Source: a virus. Taken from it: a DNA stretch of 36,464 nt. A program made the position numbers and the translations under genes. This document shows positions 1 through 6,083 of the stretch, piece by piece. The stretch is from positions 1 to 36,464 of IMG/VR virus record IMGVR_UViG_3300037189_017663. One strand, 5' to 3'. Every line of letters starts with the position of its first letter. Positions within the stretch are counted from its first letter, which is position 1. The notes under the pieces are model-generated. The model searched no databases and was not told the DNA's origin. It worked only from the letters and a program-made list of their open reading frames with translations.

Positions 1-87
1 GCGATAGCTCCTGCAATAGAGCCTATTGCTCTTTTTCGCATCGTTGTTTCATCCACTGTCTTAGCCTCTTCTTTAGCTTTATCGACA
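1..87. repeat. Terminal direct repeat, left copy (circularisation overlap)
   Basis: These 87 bases are identical to the last 87 bases of the window (36378-36464). An exact overlap of this kind is what an assembler leaves at the ends of a circular molecule, and 87 is a plausible k-mer length. A reading frame crosses the joint without interruption, which supports circularity (or circular permutation) rather than a true short terminal repeat. One copy should be removed, giving 36,377 bp. Confidence 0.93.
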
Positions 88-551
88 GGCTCGGTTGGCT
101 TTTGTTCCACTTTCGGCGTTTCTTCATTTTTTTTTGGCTGCTCAGGAATGGGCTTGGTCTCTGGTAATTTTGGCTTAGTCTTTTTTAGTGCTGCATAGGT
201 GTCTAGCCTTGTGCTTGCTTGAGTCCAAATCAGAGACATAATAACTAATTCATCTTCTGTTAGAGGTAAAAGCCTAATGTCTCCTAATCTTGCAAACTCC
301 GCTGCTAAAACTTCACACCACTTTGCCTGACCTCTTACATCCGTTGGAGCATTTGAAAACCACGCGCTTTTTGTGGCCGCATATGACCAAAGGGCTAAAA
401 GGTTTTTTACTTGGTATTTCTGGCAAGCGTCCCAAACCCTACCGCCTAGTAATTGATTGTGTGGCGCTCTATTTGCTCCATACTCACTACTCCAGCGGTT
501 TAGTTCTGTAATGTCTAGATTTTCAAAGACTTGATCTTTTAAAAAAAGCAT
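1..551 (-). CDS. Junction-spanning protein, N-terminal part (charged Pro/Lys/Glu linker, hydrophobic C-terminus)
   Basis: This is the 5' part of a leftward gene whose end lies at 36377-36290 once the genome is closed. The start at 551 has the ribosome site GGAGGGG 7 bases upstream. The whole protein is about 212 residues. Residues 1 to about 120 look like a compact mixed domain beginning MLFLKDQVFENLDITELN. A segment rich in Pro, Lys and Glu follows (about 125-165), then a hydrophobic tail (about 175-212) with IALFLEWIPLPLPIKMVL near its centre. The arrangement suggests a membrane-anchored protein with an extended spacer, but I do not recognise a family. It follows the HNH-AP2 gene by 23 bases and precedes the 88-residue gene at 35985-36251. 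A virion-associated or envelope role is possible but not shown. Confidence 0.8.
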   Translation of the reverse strand, partial: MLFLKDQVFENLDITELNRWSSEYGANRAPHNQLLGGRVWDACQKYQVKNLLALWSYAATKSAWFSNAPTDVRGQAKWCEVLAAEFARLGDIRLLPLTEDELVIMSLIWTQASTRLDTYAALKKTKPKLPETKPIPEQPKKNEETPKVEQKPTEPVDKAKEEAKTVDETTMRKRAIGSIAGAI

Positions 552-574
552 GGCTACCCCTCCATAGGAATATT

Positions 575-1321
575 TTACACCATGTTTTCGTATTCTTCAG
601 GGAAATTTAGCTTAGATATGTTTTTGTAGTGTTTCCAACACTCTTCGTCGTAAGCCTTTGCCGCTTCTTCTTGTGTTGCAAAAGTTCCCAATTTTATGTC
701 TTTTTTATTTACACGAATGCATGCGCTCCATGGGCGCTCTTTTGATCCTTGTCCTAGACCGACTCCTTTATACTTACTAGAAAAATTCCTAACAACCTGT
801 ATGTATGTTTTGAATTTAGTTTCTTCTTCTTCTCGCTCCGGCTCTGGAAAATTTAAGTTCGCGAACTCCCCAAAAAATTCTTTAGCTGCTCTGTCATAGG
901 CTTTGGCAGCGCCGTATTCACAGTAGTAACATCCGAGGGAGACCTTTTTTCCTCCGTGGCGTATCCTTGCCACCCATGGTTTTAACACACCGCATTTTCT
1001 TAAATAGACTCCTTTGTGTTGAGATTTTGTATTAGATGGCTTTTTCGAGTTTCTGATGTTTTCTAGGGTTGTACATATTCTTAAATTTTGAATCCTATTA
1101 TCTAATTTATTGCCATTTATATGGTCTACAATTTCCCCGCTTTTTGCGCCAAGAATAGCTCTATGAAGAAGACAGTTTTCCATCTTACCATCTTCTCGCC
1201 GCTCCATAGATTTTACATACAGCGTAGGCATTACATACCACTTCTTATTTAGCATAAGCGGCAAAAACTCTTCATCAATTAAAACGCGATGCTCGCCTAT
1301 CATATAAGCAATCGTAGACAT
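575..1321 (-). CDS. HNH homing endonuclease with two AP2 domains
   Basis: 248 residues. The HNH core is at residues 50-90, with H53, the D66-H67 pair in VDHINGNKLDN, N75 and N79. Two AP2-type DNA-binding domains follow: residues 100-160 (HKGVYLRK ... LNFPE) and 181-242 (YKGVGLG ... LNFPEE), joined by an acidic linker. This is the usual build of phage free-standing homing endonucleases, which nick or cut a target and promote their own copying. Two AP2 domains are less usual than one and suggest a longer recognition site. The start at 1321 follows GGAGG by only 4 bases. The gene lies just behind a terminator and has its own promoter-like sequence, so it looks like an inserted selfish unit between the synthase cassette and the junction gene. 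It is not expected to be needed for growth. Confidence 0.88.
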   Translation of the reverse strand: MSTIAYMIGEHRVLIDEEFLPLMLNKKWYVMPTLYVKSMERREDGKMENCLLHRAILGAKSGEIVDHINGNKLDNRIQNLRICTTLENIRNSKKPSNTKSQHKGVYLRKCGVLKPWVARIRHGGKKVSLGCYYCEYGAAKAYDRAAKEFFGEFANLNFPEPEREEEETKFKTYIQVVRNFSSKYKGVGLGQGSKERPWSACIRVNKKDIKLGTFATQEEAAKAYDEECWKHYKNISKLNFPEEYENMV

Positions 1322-1338
1322 AAGACCTCCGTTGCGGC

Positions 1339-1367
1339 TTAATATCGCGGAGATTGAATAAAATCAA
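1339..1367 (-). promoter_or_regulatory. Candidate sigma70-type promoter for the HNH-AP2 gene
   Basis: Read on the minus strand, TTGATT (1367-1362) and TATTAA (1344-1339) are separated by 17 bases, each matching 4 of 6 consensus positions. It starts just past the terminator at 1370-1397 and leads into the GGAGG of the gene starting at 1321. The position between a terminator and a gene makes it credible. Confidence 0.5.
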
Positions 1368-1369
1368 TG

Positions 1370-1397
1370 AAAAAATCCCGAGGTAATGAGCCTCGGG
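1370..1397 (-). terminator. Rho-independent terminator ending the glycosyltransferase cassette
   Basis: On the minus strand CCCGAGG (1397-1391) pairs perfectly with CCTCGGG (1383-1377) across a 7-base loop. One A and then six T (1375-1370) follow. It lies about 50 bases past the stop of the glycosyltransferase gene and in front of the HNH-AP2 gene. Confidence 0.85.
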
Positions 1398-1447
1398 TAC
1401 CAACGCGCTGAGAGTAATTCCGCATAGTCCGAAGGTAGTTGTTTACC

Positions 1448-2896
1448 TTATTTTACCGGATTGCTATTAAGAATGCTAGAAGCTGACAGCCAGAAATTAA
1501 AGAATGAAAACAATACTGGCATGATTAAGTTGACGGAGTTAATTTTGCCGTAAGCTTGCCAAGCGCCAAAAAGAATCGAAAGCAAACAAATAGTAGACCA
1601 TACAGAACAAAGCCAAAGAAACGACGCATACCTAGAGCCTCCTGATTTACTCGCTCCAGTGGGCACCCAGAGCATAGTGCTATTAAAAAGTTTATCTTTT
1701 AGTGCAAAAAAATGTGCATAGTAAGATACATGTCTAAGCTTAAGAAAGTCAAAATCTTTATTGGAATAATTAGACCAATGCCAAACGCCAATCGAGCCAA
1801 ATAGGAACGATGGGACATAGAAGACCATGTTAAACCAATGAAGATTTTCAGGGTAAAAATTGACTATTATCATCGAAGGCAAGTTTAAAAGAAAGATGCC
1901 TATCGCCGATGAAAAGTAGTAGATCATTCCTGAAAAGTAGCAAAGTTTTTGCATCTTGGTTAATGAAGATCCCCAAAACTCTTTGCTAAATAAAAGACTC
2001 ATACTGCCAGAACACCAACGGTATTGTTGATTAAAAAATGCTTTTAGATTGTCAGGGCACCTACCAACTGAAAGGTTTTCTGGAATGTATTTTATCTTTC
2101 CGCCAGCATTGACAAGGGTAAATCCCGTCCATACGTCTTCGGAGTGCTGCACTTGACGGAATCCCCCGACATTTTCAAGGCTAGATCGGCGATAAACAGC
2201 GCAAGAGCCCACGCAAATACTGCCACCATGACGATCACGAGAAGTTTGCACCAAACGGTAGAACAGCTCTTGGACATATCCTGATCCCCTTTCAATCCAA
2301 TTCATGTTATCTTTGACTTCAAAGTATTGCGGTGTCTGAACAATAGCTATTTTTTTATCAAACATCATAAACGGAACGGTTTCCTTAAGAAACTCTTTCT
2401 TTGGTGCAAAATCCGCATCGAGTACCAAAATAAACTCGCCGCTTGTTTGCTTGAAAGCATTTAAAAGATTGCCTGCCTTCTTAAACTCATTTGTTTTTCT
2501 TCTGATGTACTTGAATCCAAAACTCAGCGCCAAGGGAAGCATCGAATCATTTTTTCCGTCGTCTAGCACATAAACATTCAATTTATCTTTCGGCCAATCA
2601 AGCTTTTCTGTGTGTCGCCAGGCATCTAAGATAATAGCGACATTCTCGCCACAGATAGGAAGGAAAACATCGACAGTTGGAAATTCTTTTAAAGGCTTCC
2701 AATTTGTCTTTATGTACTTTTTGCCACTTAAAAGTATGCCATATGAAACAATTAAATAGATGCATATCACGCCAAAGAATGGCACAAAGACATACATTTC
2801 AGGCCTGGAAAGCGCAAACGAAAACGCTCCTATCGAAAGGAGCGCAAACGAAAGTATCCCAGGAATGAGATAGGAATACTTAGATTTTTCTACCAT
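1448..2896 (-). CDS. Processive family-2 glycosyltransferase (BcsA/cellulose synthase-like membrane protein)
   Basis: 482 residues. Two hydrophobic segments near the N-terminus (about 9-29 and 34-56) are followed by a GT-A catalytic domain (about 72-300), then several membrane segments (about 318-345, 355-372, 424-446, 455-476). The motifs of processive GT2 enzymes are all present in order: D112-D113-G, KAGN 140-143, DAD 160-162, QTPQ 187-190, the acceptor-site acid in HSED 251-254, and QQYRW 290-294. Known members use UDP-sugars to build and extrude beta-linked polysaccharides such as cellulose or hyaluronan. The sugar made here cannot be read from sequence. There is no PilZ domain, so no c-di-GMP control is expected. 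The start overlaps the previous stop by 7 bases, implying coupled translation with the secreted protein upstream. The core looks intact, and such an enzyme is unusual in a phage. Confidence 0.9.
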   Translation of the reverse strand: MVEKSKYSYLIPGILSFALLSIGAFSFALSRPEMYVFVPFFGVICIYLIVSYGILLSGKKYIKTNWKPLKEFPTVDVFLPICGENVAIILDAWRHTEKLDWPKDKLNVYVLDDGKNDSMLPLALSFGFKYIRRKTNEFKKAGNLLNAFKQTSGEFILVLDADFAPKKEFLKETVPFMMFDKKIAIVQTPQYFEVKDNMNWIERGSGYVQELFYRLVQTSRDRHGGSICVGSCAVYRRSSLENVGGFRQVQHSEDVWTGFTLVNAGGKIKYIPENLSVGRCPDNLKAFFNQQYRWCSGSMSLLFSKEFWGSSLTKMQKLCYFSGMIYYFSSAIGIFLLNLPSMIIVNFYPENLHWFNMVFYVPSFLFGSIGVWHWSNYSNKDFDFLKLRHVSYYAHFFALKDKLFNSTMLWVPTGASKSGGSRYASFLWLCSVWSTICLLSILFGAWQAYGKINSVNLIMPVLFSFFNFWLSASSILNSNPVK

Positions 2897-3222
2897 AGCT
2901 TGACTTTTATCCCTAAAGAGTATTCGTGGCTGAATTCTTCAGATGCAATTTCTTCTTGTAGCTTAGCGGCTAAGGTGATCTTTGCGTCCATGGGAAGGCT
3001 AAAATCTAAAGCATGGCTATTTTCTGCCCATTTGATCTCATTGTTTAGAGTGCCCATACCTATCCAAGTAGAATATCCGATTCCCCAAAAGAGCGGCTGA
3101 GCAACTGAAAGCCCAACGACTGTGTCTTGGTTAGGGTTGTTTTCAATAAGCTTTAGGCCGAAAGAAGCGGTAGAGCCGAATGCGGGCATAGATACTAGAA
3201 ATGCTAGTAGTAACTTTTTCAT
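2890..3222 (-). CDS. Small secreted protein, possible outer-membrane beta-barrel
   Basis: 110 residues from the ATG at 3222. A TTG five codons upstream is possible, but the ATG gives a normal signal peptide, MKKLLLAFLVSMPAFGSTA, with likely cleavage after an AxA-like site near residues 15-19. The mature part has alternating polar and non-polar stretches (FGLKLIE, TVVGLSVAQPLF, ALDFSLPM, AKITLAAKL) and ends in KVKLW. An aromatic last residue is typical of outer-membrane barrels. About 90 mature residues would allow a four- to six-stranded barrel or a unit of an oligomer. It is translationally coupled to the polysaccharide synthase that follows. Possible roles are an export channel for the polymer or a surface protein blocking other phages. 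Neither is shown. Confidence 0.72.
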   Translation of the reverse strand: MKKLLLAFLVSMPAFGSTASFGLKLIENNPNQDTVVGLSVAQPLFWGIGYSTWIGMGTLNNEIKWAENSHALDFSLPMDAKITLAAKLQEEIASEEFSHEYSLGIKVKLW

Positions 3223-3223
3223 G

Positions 3224-3254
3224 AAAAAAATCCCCAAAATGATTAGTTTTGAGG
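3224..3254 (-). terminator. Terminator-like hairpin overlapping the start region of the secreted protein
   Basis: On the minus strand CCTCAAAA... more exactly GGAG-free arm 3254-3247 pairs with TTTTGGGG (3239-3232; one G-T pair) across a 7-base loop, followed by A and seven T (3230-3224). It lies about 27 bases past the lipoprotein stop and should end the early leftward operon. The GGGGA that serves as ribosome site for the gene at 3222 is inside the second arm. Transcripts starting at the promoter at 3255-3283 would lack most of the first arm and so escape termination. Confidence 0.6.
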
Positions 3255-3283
3255 ATTATATTTCTATTTTTGGAAAAAGTCTA
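3255..3283 (-). promoter_or_regulatory. Candidate promoter of the secreted-protein/glycosyltransferase cassette
   Basis: On the minus strand TAGACT (3283-3278; 4 of 6) and a perfect TATAAT (3260-3255) are separated by 17 bases. The expected start of transcription is near 3248, about 25 bases before the ATG at 3222. The -35 box overlaps the stop codon of the lipoprotein gene. With the terminator at 1370-1397, it makes the two genes an independent transcription unit. Confidence 0.62.
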
Positions 3284-3454
3284 TTTTTCGTTTTCAGCTT
3301 CCAACAGAGACATTAGAGCGCAGTCTTTTTCTTCTTTCTGATCTTCTAACGGCTCTTTATCTTTCGCGCATTCTTGTAAAGTAATAGTTGTCGGTCGGCT
3401 TCTTTCATCATATCCGCAAGCAGTCATTGCTAAAACTAAAAATAAAATTTTCAT
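3281..3454 (-). CDS. Small lipoprotein (possible outer-membrane spanin)
   Basis: 57 residues. The protein begins MKILFLVLAMTACGYDERSR: a short charged start, a hydrophobic stretch, and a lipobox-like M-T-A-C with C13 as the likely lipidated residue. The rest is hydrophilic, acidic and has two more cysteines (C29, C45). The ribosome site GGGAGG precedes the ATG at 3454. It is the first gene after the amidase (gap 97 bases), which is where Rz1-like outer-membrane spanins often sit. It lacks the proline-rich body of Rz1, and no inner-membrane partner overlaps it. A superinfection-exclusion lipoprotein is the main alternative. Lipoprotein character is fairly sure; the role is inference. Confidence 0.75.
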   Translation of the reverse strand: MKILFLVLAMTACGYDERSRPTTITLQECAKDKEPLEDQKEEKDCALMSLLEAENEK

Positions 3455-3551
3455 TTCAACCTCCCATTTATAAAACCACTTTCGGCAACCGCGGCTTAAT
3501 CTTGAGAGGTTTATTTTTAGGCTTAAAAGTTAGGTAAAGACGGCTACTTAA

Positions 3552-4478
3552 TCAAACGATGACAGTCTTTAGATACTCTCTAAACTCAGGCATCCCTAGC
3601 GATAAAGATCCGCCTGGATCATCCTTCCAATCTGGGAGTATGCAGTCGTGGCCGACTACATTATCTATGCTAAATTTAGGACAATGATCTTTCAAATACT
3701 GCACTAGTCCAACTAAAGCCTTTTCCTGAGCTTCTGTGTATTTGGCATAGTAGCCAGGGGTTTGCAGCCTGTTGCCTAGAAATTGTCTTATTTGATCCTC
3801 AGGCCAAGCTGGACCTTTAGGGTTTCCTGTACGGTCAAGATTAAACCAAGGGTAAAATTTATTTTCAAATCTAGTTAACTTCCCTGGACACATGATTTCA
3901 ATGCCTAAATGTGTTCTATGGTGACTTGTGGCACAATGGTATCCCCACCGATTCAGCTCATGCGTTTTGTAAATTGTTCCATCGCTAGCAAGTACCCAAT
4001 AGGCATAGGGAGGGTGATCAGGATCGTTAGCCATGTCAATAGCTCCGCTTGGATCTGTACTTTGTTGCCCTGCAGTGTAATGGACGACTAAGCCTTCCAG
4101 CTCCATTGGTCCCTGTGTCTTATGTCTAACCACGCTTTCAACTATTTTTGCCTCGATTTTTCCAGGCACAGGTTTAGCCATTGGTTCAACCTTAATCTCT
4201 TGAGCTCTCTTACAGACATAAGAAGCCGAGCCTTTCAAATCATTTGCTAAAACCTGAAGAGATCTAGCGCTGCCTGCGCCTTTGAAAGTGTATGACAGCG
4301 TCCAGGTACGATAGCCTAGTTTAAGGCTGTCTTCCTCAAATGTAGCCTTCCCAATCTCAAAGCCGTCAACGGTTAGGGTGATTCCAGCGATTCCTAAGCC
4401 ACATTCTCCCCAAAATACAAATTTTTCTCCGGCTTTAATATCTTTCGGGTCTTCCATTCTTACAAAGTAGCTATCCAT
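3552..4478 (-). CDS. N-acetylmuramoyl-L-alanine amidase (endolysin)
   Basis: 308 residues. Residues 1 to about 100 form a beta-rich, Ig-like N-terminal domain (KAGEKFVFWGECGLGIAGIT ...). Residues 125-300 form an Amidase_2 (AmpD/PGRP-type) domain. Zinc ligands are most likely H133 in VVHYTAG, H277 in VGHDC and D287 in DDPGG; the H-to-D spacing of 10 matches AmpD. It should cut the amide bond between N-acetylmuramic acid and the stem peptide. There is no signal peptide, so it would need a holin or another route out. The start at 4478 overlaps the previous stop and has AAAGGAG upstream. The N-terminal domain may bind cell wall or help in export. The assignment to lysis is strong; a virion-associated use is the alternative. 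Confidence 0.9.
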   Translation of the reverse strand: MDSYFVRMEDPKDIKAGEKFVFWGECGLGIAGITLTVDGFEIGKATFEEDSLKLGYRTWTLSYTFKGAGSARSLQVLANDLKGSASYVCKRAQEIKVEPMAKPVPGKIEAKIVESVVRHKTQGPMELEGLVVHYTAGQQSTDPSGAIDMANDPDHPPYAYWVLASDGTIYKTHELNRWGYHCATSHHRTHLGIEIMCPGKLTRFENKFYPWFNLDRTGNPKGPAWPEDQIRQFLGNRLQTPGYYAKYTEAQEKALVGLVQYLKDHCPKFSIDNVVGHDCILPDWKDDPGGSLSLGMPEFREYLKTVIV

Positions 4479-4656
4479 TTTTTTCTCCTTTGTGGGGAAC
4501 TTGTGTCAGAAGTGATCGTTTAATTTCTTCAATTGTAAACCCTTTAAACATCTTGTCCTCCTTAATGAATTGTGCCGTAAAGTTTAAAAGCTTCTCGAAG
4601 TCTTCAAACTTAACATAATAATCACCTGCTCCCCATCTCTTCGGCCACTCGCTCAT
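4471..4656 (-). CDS. Small hypothetical protein
   Basis: 61 residues, starting MSEWPKRWGAGDYYVKFEDF. It is mixed charged and aromatic, with no membrane segment and no recognised domain. It overlaps the stop of the gene before it (ATGA at 4656-4653) and the start of the amidase (8 bases), so it is a link in a tightly coupled operon. Its own 3' end carries the amidase ribosome site. Conservation of its frame is suggested mainly by this packing. Confidence 0.68.
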   Translation of the reverse strand: MSEWPKRWGAGDYYVKFEDFEKLLNFTAQFIKEDKMFKGFTIEEIKRSLLTQVPHKGEKNG

Positions 4657-4958
4657 TCCTTGCCCTCGTAGTGACTTTTTGCTATTACTGCAAAATCACT
4701 TATAATCGCCCTATCTATATTAGGTATTCGTTGATCTATATTTTTTGCTTCTCTGTAATGCTCTATAAGCTTTTCCTCCAACGTCTTCTCAACCGGAAAA
4801 TTTATTTTAGCGGCGTGAGTCACACCGCGGTTATCGTAATTATGTCCATTATTAAACCTTATACCTATATGATATTTAACTTCGTTGCCTTTGTGGCAAA
4901 CAAGATAAACATCCTCACCAGTCGGATCAAAATCTTTAAACTCAACCCACTCAATCAT
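4653..4958 (-). CDS. Hypothetical early protein (101 aa)
   Basis: The chosen start is the ATG at 4958 (MIEWVEFKDFDPTGEDVYLV), not an earlier in-frame one at 5099. The upstream part of the longer frame lies over another small gene (4951-5124) and reads as a low-quality basic sequence. With this start the two genes overlap by 8 bases, like the other genes in the operon. The opening W-V ... P-x-G-E-x-V-Y-L-V resembles the first strand pattern of DUF551-type phage proteins. The second half is helical and charged. No function is known. Confidence 0.7.
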   Translation of the reverse strand: MIEWVEFKDFDPTGEDVYLVCHKGNEVKYHIGIRFNNGHNYDNRGVTHAAKINFPVEKTLEEKLIEHYREAKNIDQRIPNIDRAIISDFAVIAKSHYEGKE

Positions 4959-5124
4959 TGCTCGCCTCGCTTGCTTTAATTGCCCATGTTTTATACCAAA
5001 GATCCATTTTTGCCTTGTTAGATGGAAAATCACTTCTAACAAATTCCTTTGCGGCTTCTTCAGATGTGGCCTCGACCTCAACCTTATAAGTGCCTTCAAT
5101 ATCTACTTCGACTAAATATTTCAT
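4951..5124 (-). CDS. Small protein with DpnD/PcfM-like fold (57 aa)
   Basis: Starts MKYLVEVDIEGTYKVEVEAT, followed by SEEAAKEFV. A short two-strand piece with V-E-V-E-A then S-x-E-E-A helix is the pattern of DpnD/PcfM-like small phage and plasmid proteins, whose biochemical role is not established. The start overlaps the previous stop as ATGA (5124-5121) and its end overlaps the next start by 8 bases. This spacing is the main reason to accept it as real and to shorten the following gene. Confidence 0.68.
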   Translation of the reverse strand: MKYLVEVDIEGTYKVEVEATSEEAAKEFVRSDFPSNKAKMDLWYKTWAIKASEASND

Positions 5125-5480
5125 TCTACCCCCGGCCTTGGAGGTAGAGGCATAAAATGACTTGGATTTAAATAATTTTCATAGTCGTTGTATTTGTAAA
5201 CTGGCTCTCCAGTCCAGCCCAAGGTCATACAGCCCTTTTCAATGCTATCGCCGTCCCAAAATAAAAATTCCGAGTCAAACTCTTTAAGCTCTTCTATCGG
5301 ATACCACATTCCAAACTTATGTTCTGTCATTTGTGGCCTCTTCTGCTTCTTGGCTATTTCTAAAATTCCCTTTATAAGCTTTCTTATTCCGTTGTAATCC
5401 ATTCTAGTAATAGATATTTCTCGGGTTAGCTTGCTTATTTCATGTTCAATTAGCGTTTCCATTTCTTCTTTACCGCTCAT
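5121..5480 (-). CDS. DUF551-domain protein
   Basis: 119 residues from the ATG at 5480 (MSGKEEMETLIEHEIS). An earlier in-frame ATG at 5537 would overlap the neighbour by 68 bases, whereas the one used follows AAGGGGA and overlaps by 11. Residues 1-55 are helical and charged. Residues 60-119 fit the DUF551 pattern found in many phages: W-Y-P-I-E-E-L near the start, a central F-W-D-G, T-G-E-P and a terminal H-F-M-P-L-P-P-R-P. The function of DUF551 is unknown. It belongs to the early leftward operon. Confidence 0.75.
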   Translation of the reverse strand: MSGKEEMETLIEHEISKLTREISITRMDYNGIRKLIKGILEIAKKQKRPQMTEHKFGMWYPIEELKEFDSEFLFWDGDSIEKGCMTLGWTGEPVYKYNDYENYLNPSHFMPLPPRPGVE

Positions 5481-5697
5481 TAGTATCCCCTTCGCAGCAT
5501 CCATAGCAATGCCATGTATTACACCTTTTGCATTCATAAACGTGGTTGCATCCTTTTTGACTTTTTAGCCTTTCCTCAAGAATGGCAATGATGTGCTCTT
5601 TGATATGAATTTTAACAAGCAACTGATCTTTGCTCTCAAAATATTTGATTCTGTGAAACTCTGAGGCCTTCAATATTTTAAAACCAAATAATTCCAT
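5470..5697 (-). CDS. Small protein with cysteine/histidine cluster, likely zinc-binding
   Basis: 75 residues from the ATG at 5697, which overlaps the previous stop as TAATG. Residues 1-50 are helical and basic (MELFGFKILKASEFHRIKYF ...). The C-terminal part has CNHVYECKRCNTWHCYGCCE, where C-x-H-x4-C-x2-C and H-C-x2-C-C could hold one or two zinc ions. Such small ribbons occur in phage regulators and nucleic-acid-binding proteins. No family is recognised. Confidence 0.68.
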   Translation of the reverse strand: MELFGFKILKASEFHRIKYFESKDQLLVKIHIKEHIIAILEERLKSQKGCNHVYECKRCNTWHCYGCCEGDTNER

Positions 5698-5897
5698 TAG
5701 TATCCCCAAATCTTTTTGCTTTTAACTTTCCACTTTGCTAAATGCTTCAAATCAGGAAAAGTCTTCTCAATCAATCTACTCACTGTGCTTGCGCAACAGT
5801 CAAGGCTCATGGCCACTGCAGCTCTAGTCTCATGCTTTTCTAATGCAGCTTTGACTTGAGCTCTAGTGTAAATCCTATCAATGCTAGCTTTACTCAT
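5697..5897 (-). CDS. Small helix-turn-helix protein, probable transcription regulator
   Basis: 66 residues from ATG 5897 (MSKASIDRIYTRAQVKAALE). An upstream GTG at 5903 is less likely because AGAGGTG fits as the ribosome site for the ATG. Residues 12-45 predict helix, turn, helix: R-A-Q-V-K-A-A-L ... E-T-R-A-A-V-A-M-S-L-D then C-C-A-S-T-V-S-R-L-I as recognition helix. It resembles Fis/resolvase-type or homeodomain-like HTHs. It sits near the start of the leftward operon, opposite the HNH-HTH gene, where phages keep control proteins. The targets are unknown; the inverted repeats near 10.55-10.76 kb are candidates. Confidence 0.7.
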   Translation of the reverse strand: MSKASIDRIYTRAQVKAALEKHETRAAVAMSLDCCASTVSRLIEKTFPDLKHLAKWKVKSKKIWGY

Positions 5898-5985
5898 AGT
5901 CACCTCTGATCACTTTGCAAGTGTACACCGCTACGCCGATCAGCAAAAGAATCAGGATTACAATACAGCCGATGAATTTAGTCAT
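5890..5985 (-). CDS. 31-residue single-span membrane peptide
   Basis: Sequence starts MTKFIGCIVILILLLIGVAV and ends in a short charged tail ending RGDYE. One membrane helix spans residues 4-22. The ribosome site GAGGT is 8 bases before the ATG at 5985. The end overlaps the next gene (TGAGTAA inside ATGAGTAA) and the start overlaps the previous stop (ATGA). It is very short, but the hydrophobicity and the coupling on both sides support translation. It could be a small inhibitor or holin-like peptide; nothing more can be said. Confidence 0.6.
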   Translation of the reverse strand: MTKFIGCIVILILLLIGVAVYTCKVIRGDYE

Positions 5986-6083
5986 TTCGTCAACCTCATT
6001 AGCAAGACAACGTCTAGAATTAGACCATCTTTTGTTAAAAGGTCAGTGGGCCAAGGCTTTAGGCAATAGAGTATTTTTTTCAT
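5982..6083 (-). CDS. 33-residue leader-type small ORF, first of the leftward operon
   Basis: Starts MKKILYCLKPWPTDLLTKDG and ends VVLLMRLTK. The ribosome site TGGAG stands 8 bases before the ATG at 6083. It overlaps the membrane peptide gene as ATGA. It is the first frame after the divergent control region and could be a real peptide or act as a translated leader for the genes behind it. No similarity is recognised. Confidence 0.5.
   Translation of the reverse strand: MKKILYCLKPWPTDLLTKDGLILDVVLLMRLTK

Noticed and set aside
290-511. Plus-strand frame of 73 codons
   Set aside because: It lies wholly over the junction-spanning leftward gene, which has a good ribosome site and continues through the contig joint; this frame has none.
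1322-1447. Possible tRNA or small RNA in the gap behind the glycosyltransferase
   Set aside because: Only the terminator and promoter-like sequence could be seen; no cloverleaf with a T-loop consensus was found.
4671-4979. Plus-strand frame of 102 codons opposite the small early genes
   Set aside because: Shadow of two leftward genes with coupled starts; rich in Ile/Tyr/Phe as expected of the reverse of AT-rich coding sequence.
4959-5099. N-terminal extension of the gene at 4653-4958
   Set aside because: It overlaps a better small gene (4951-5124) that fits the ATGA-type overlaps of the operon, and the extension reads as a basic, unstructured sequence without ribosome site.
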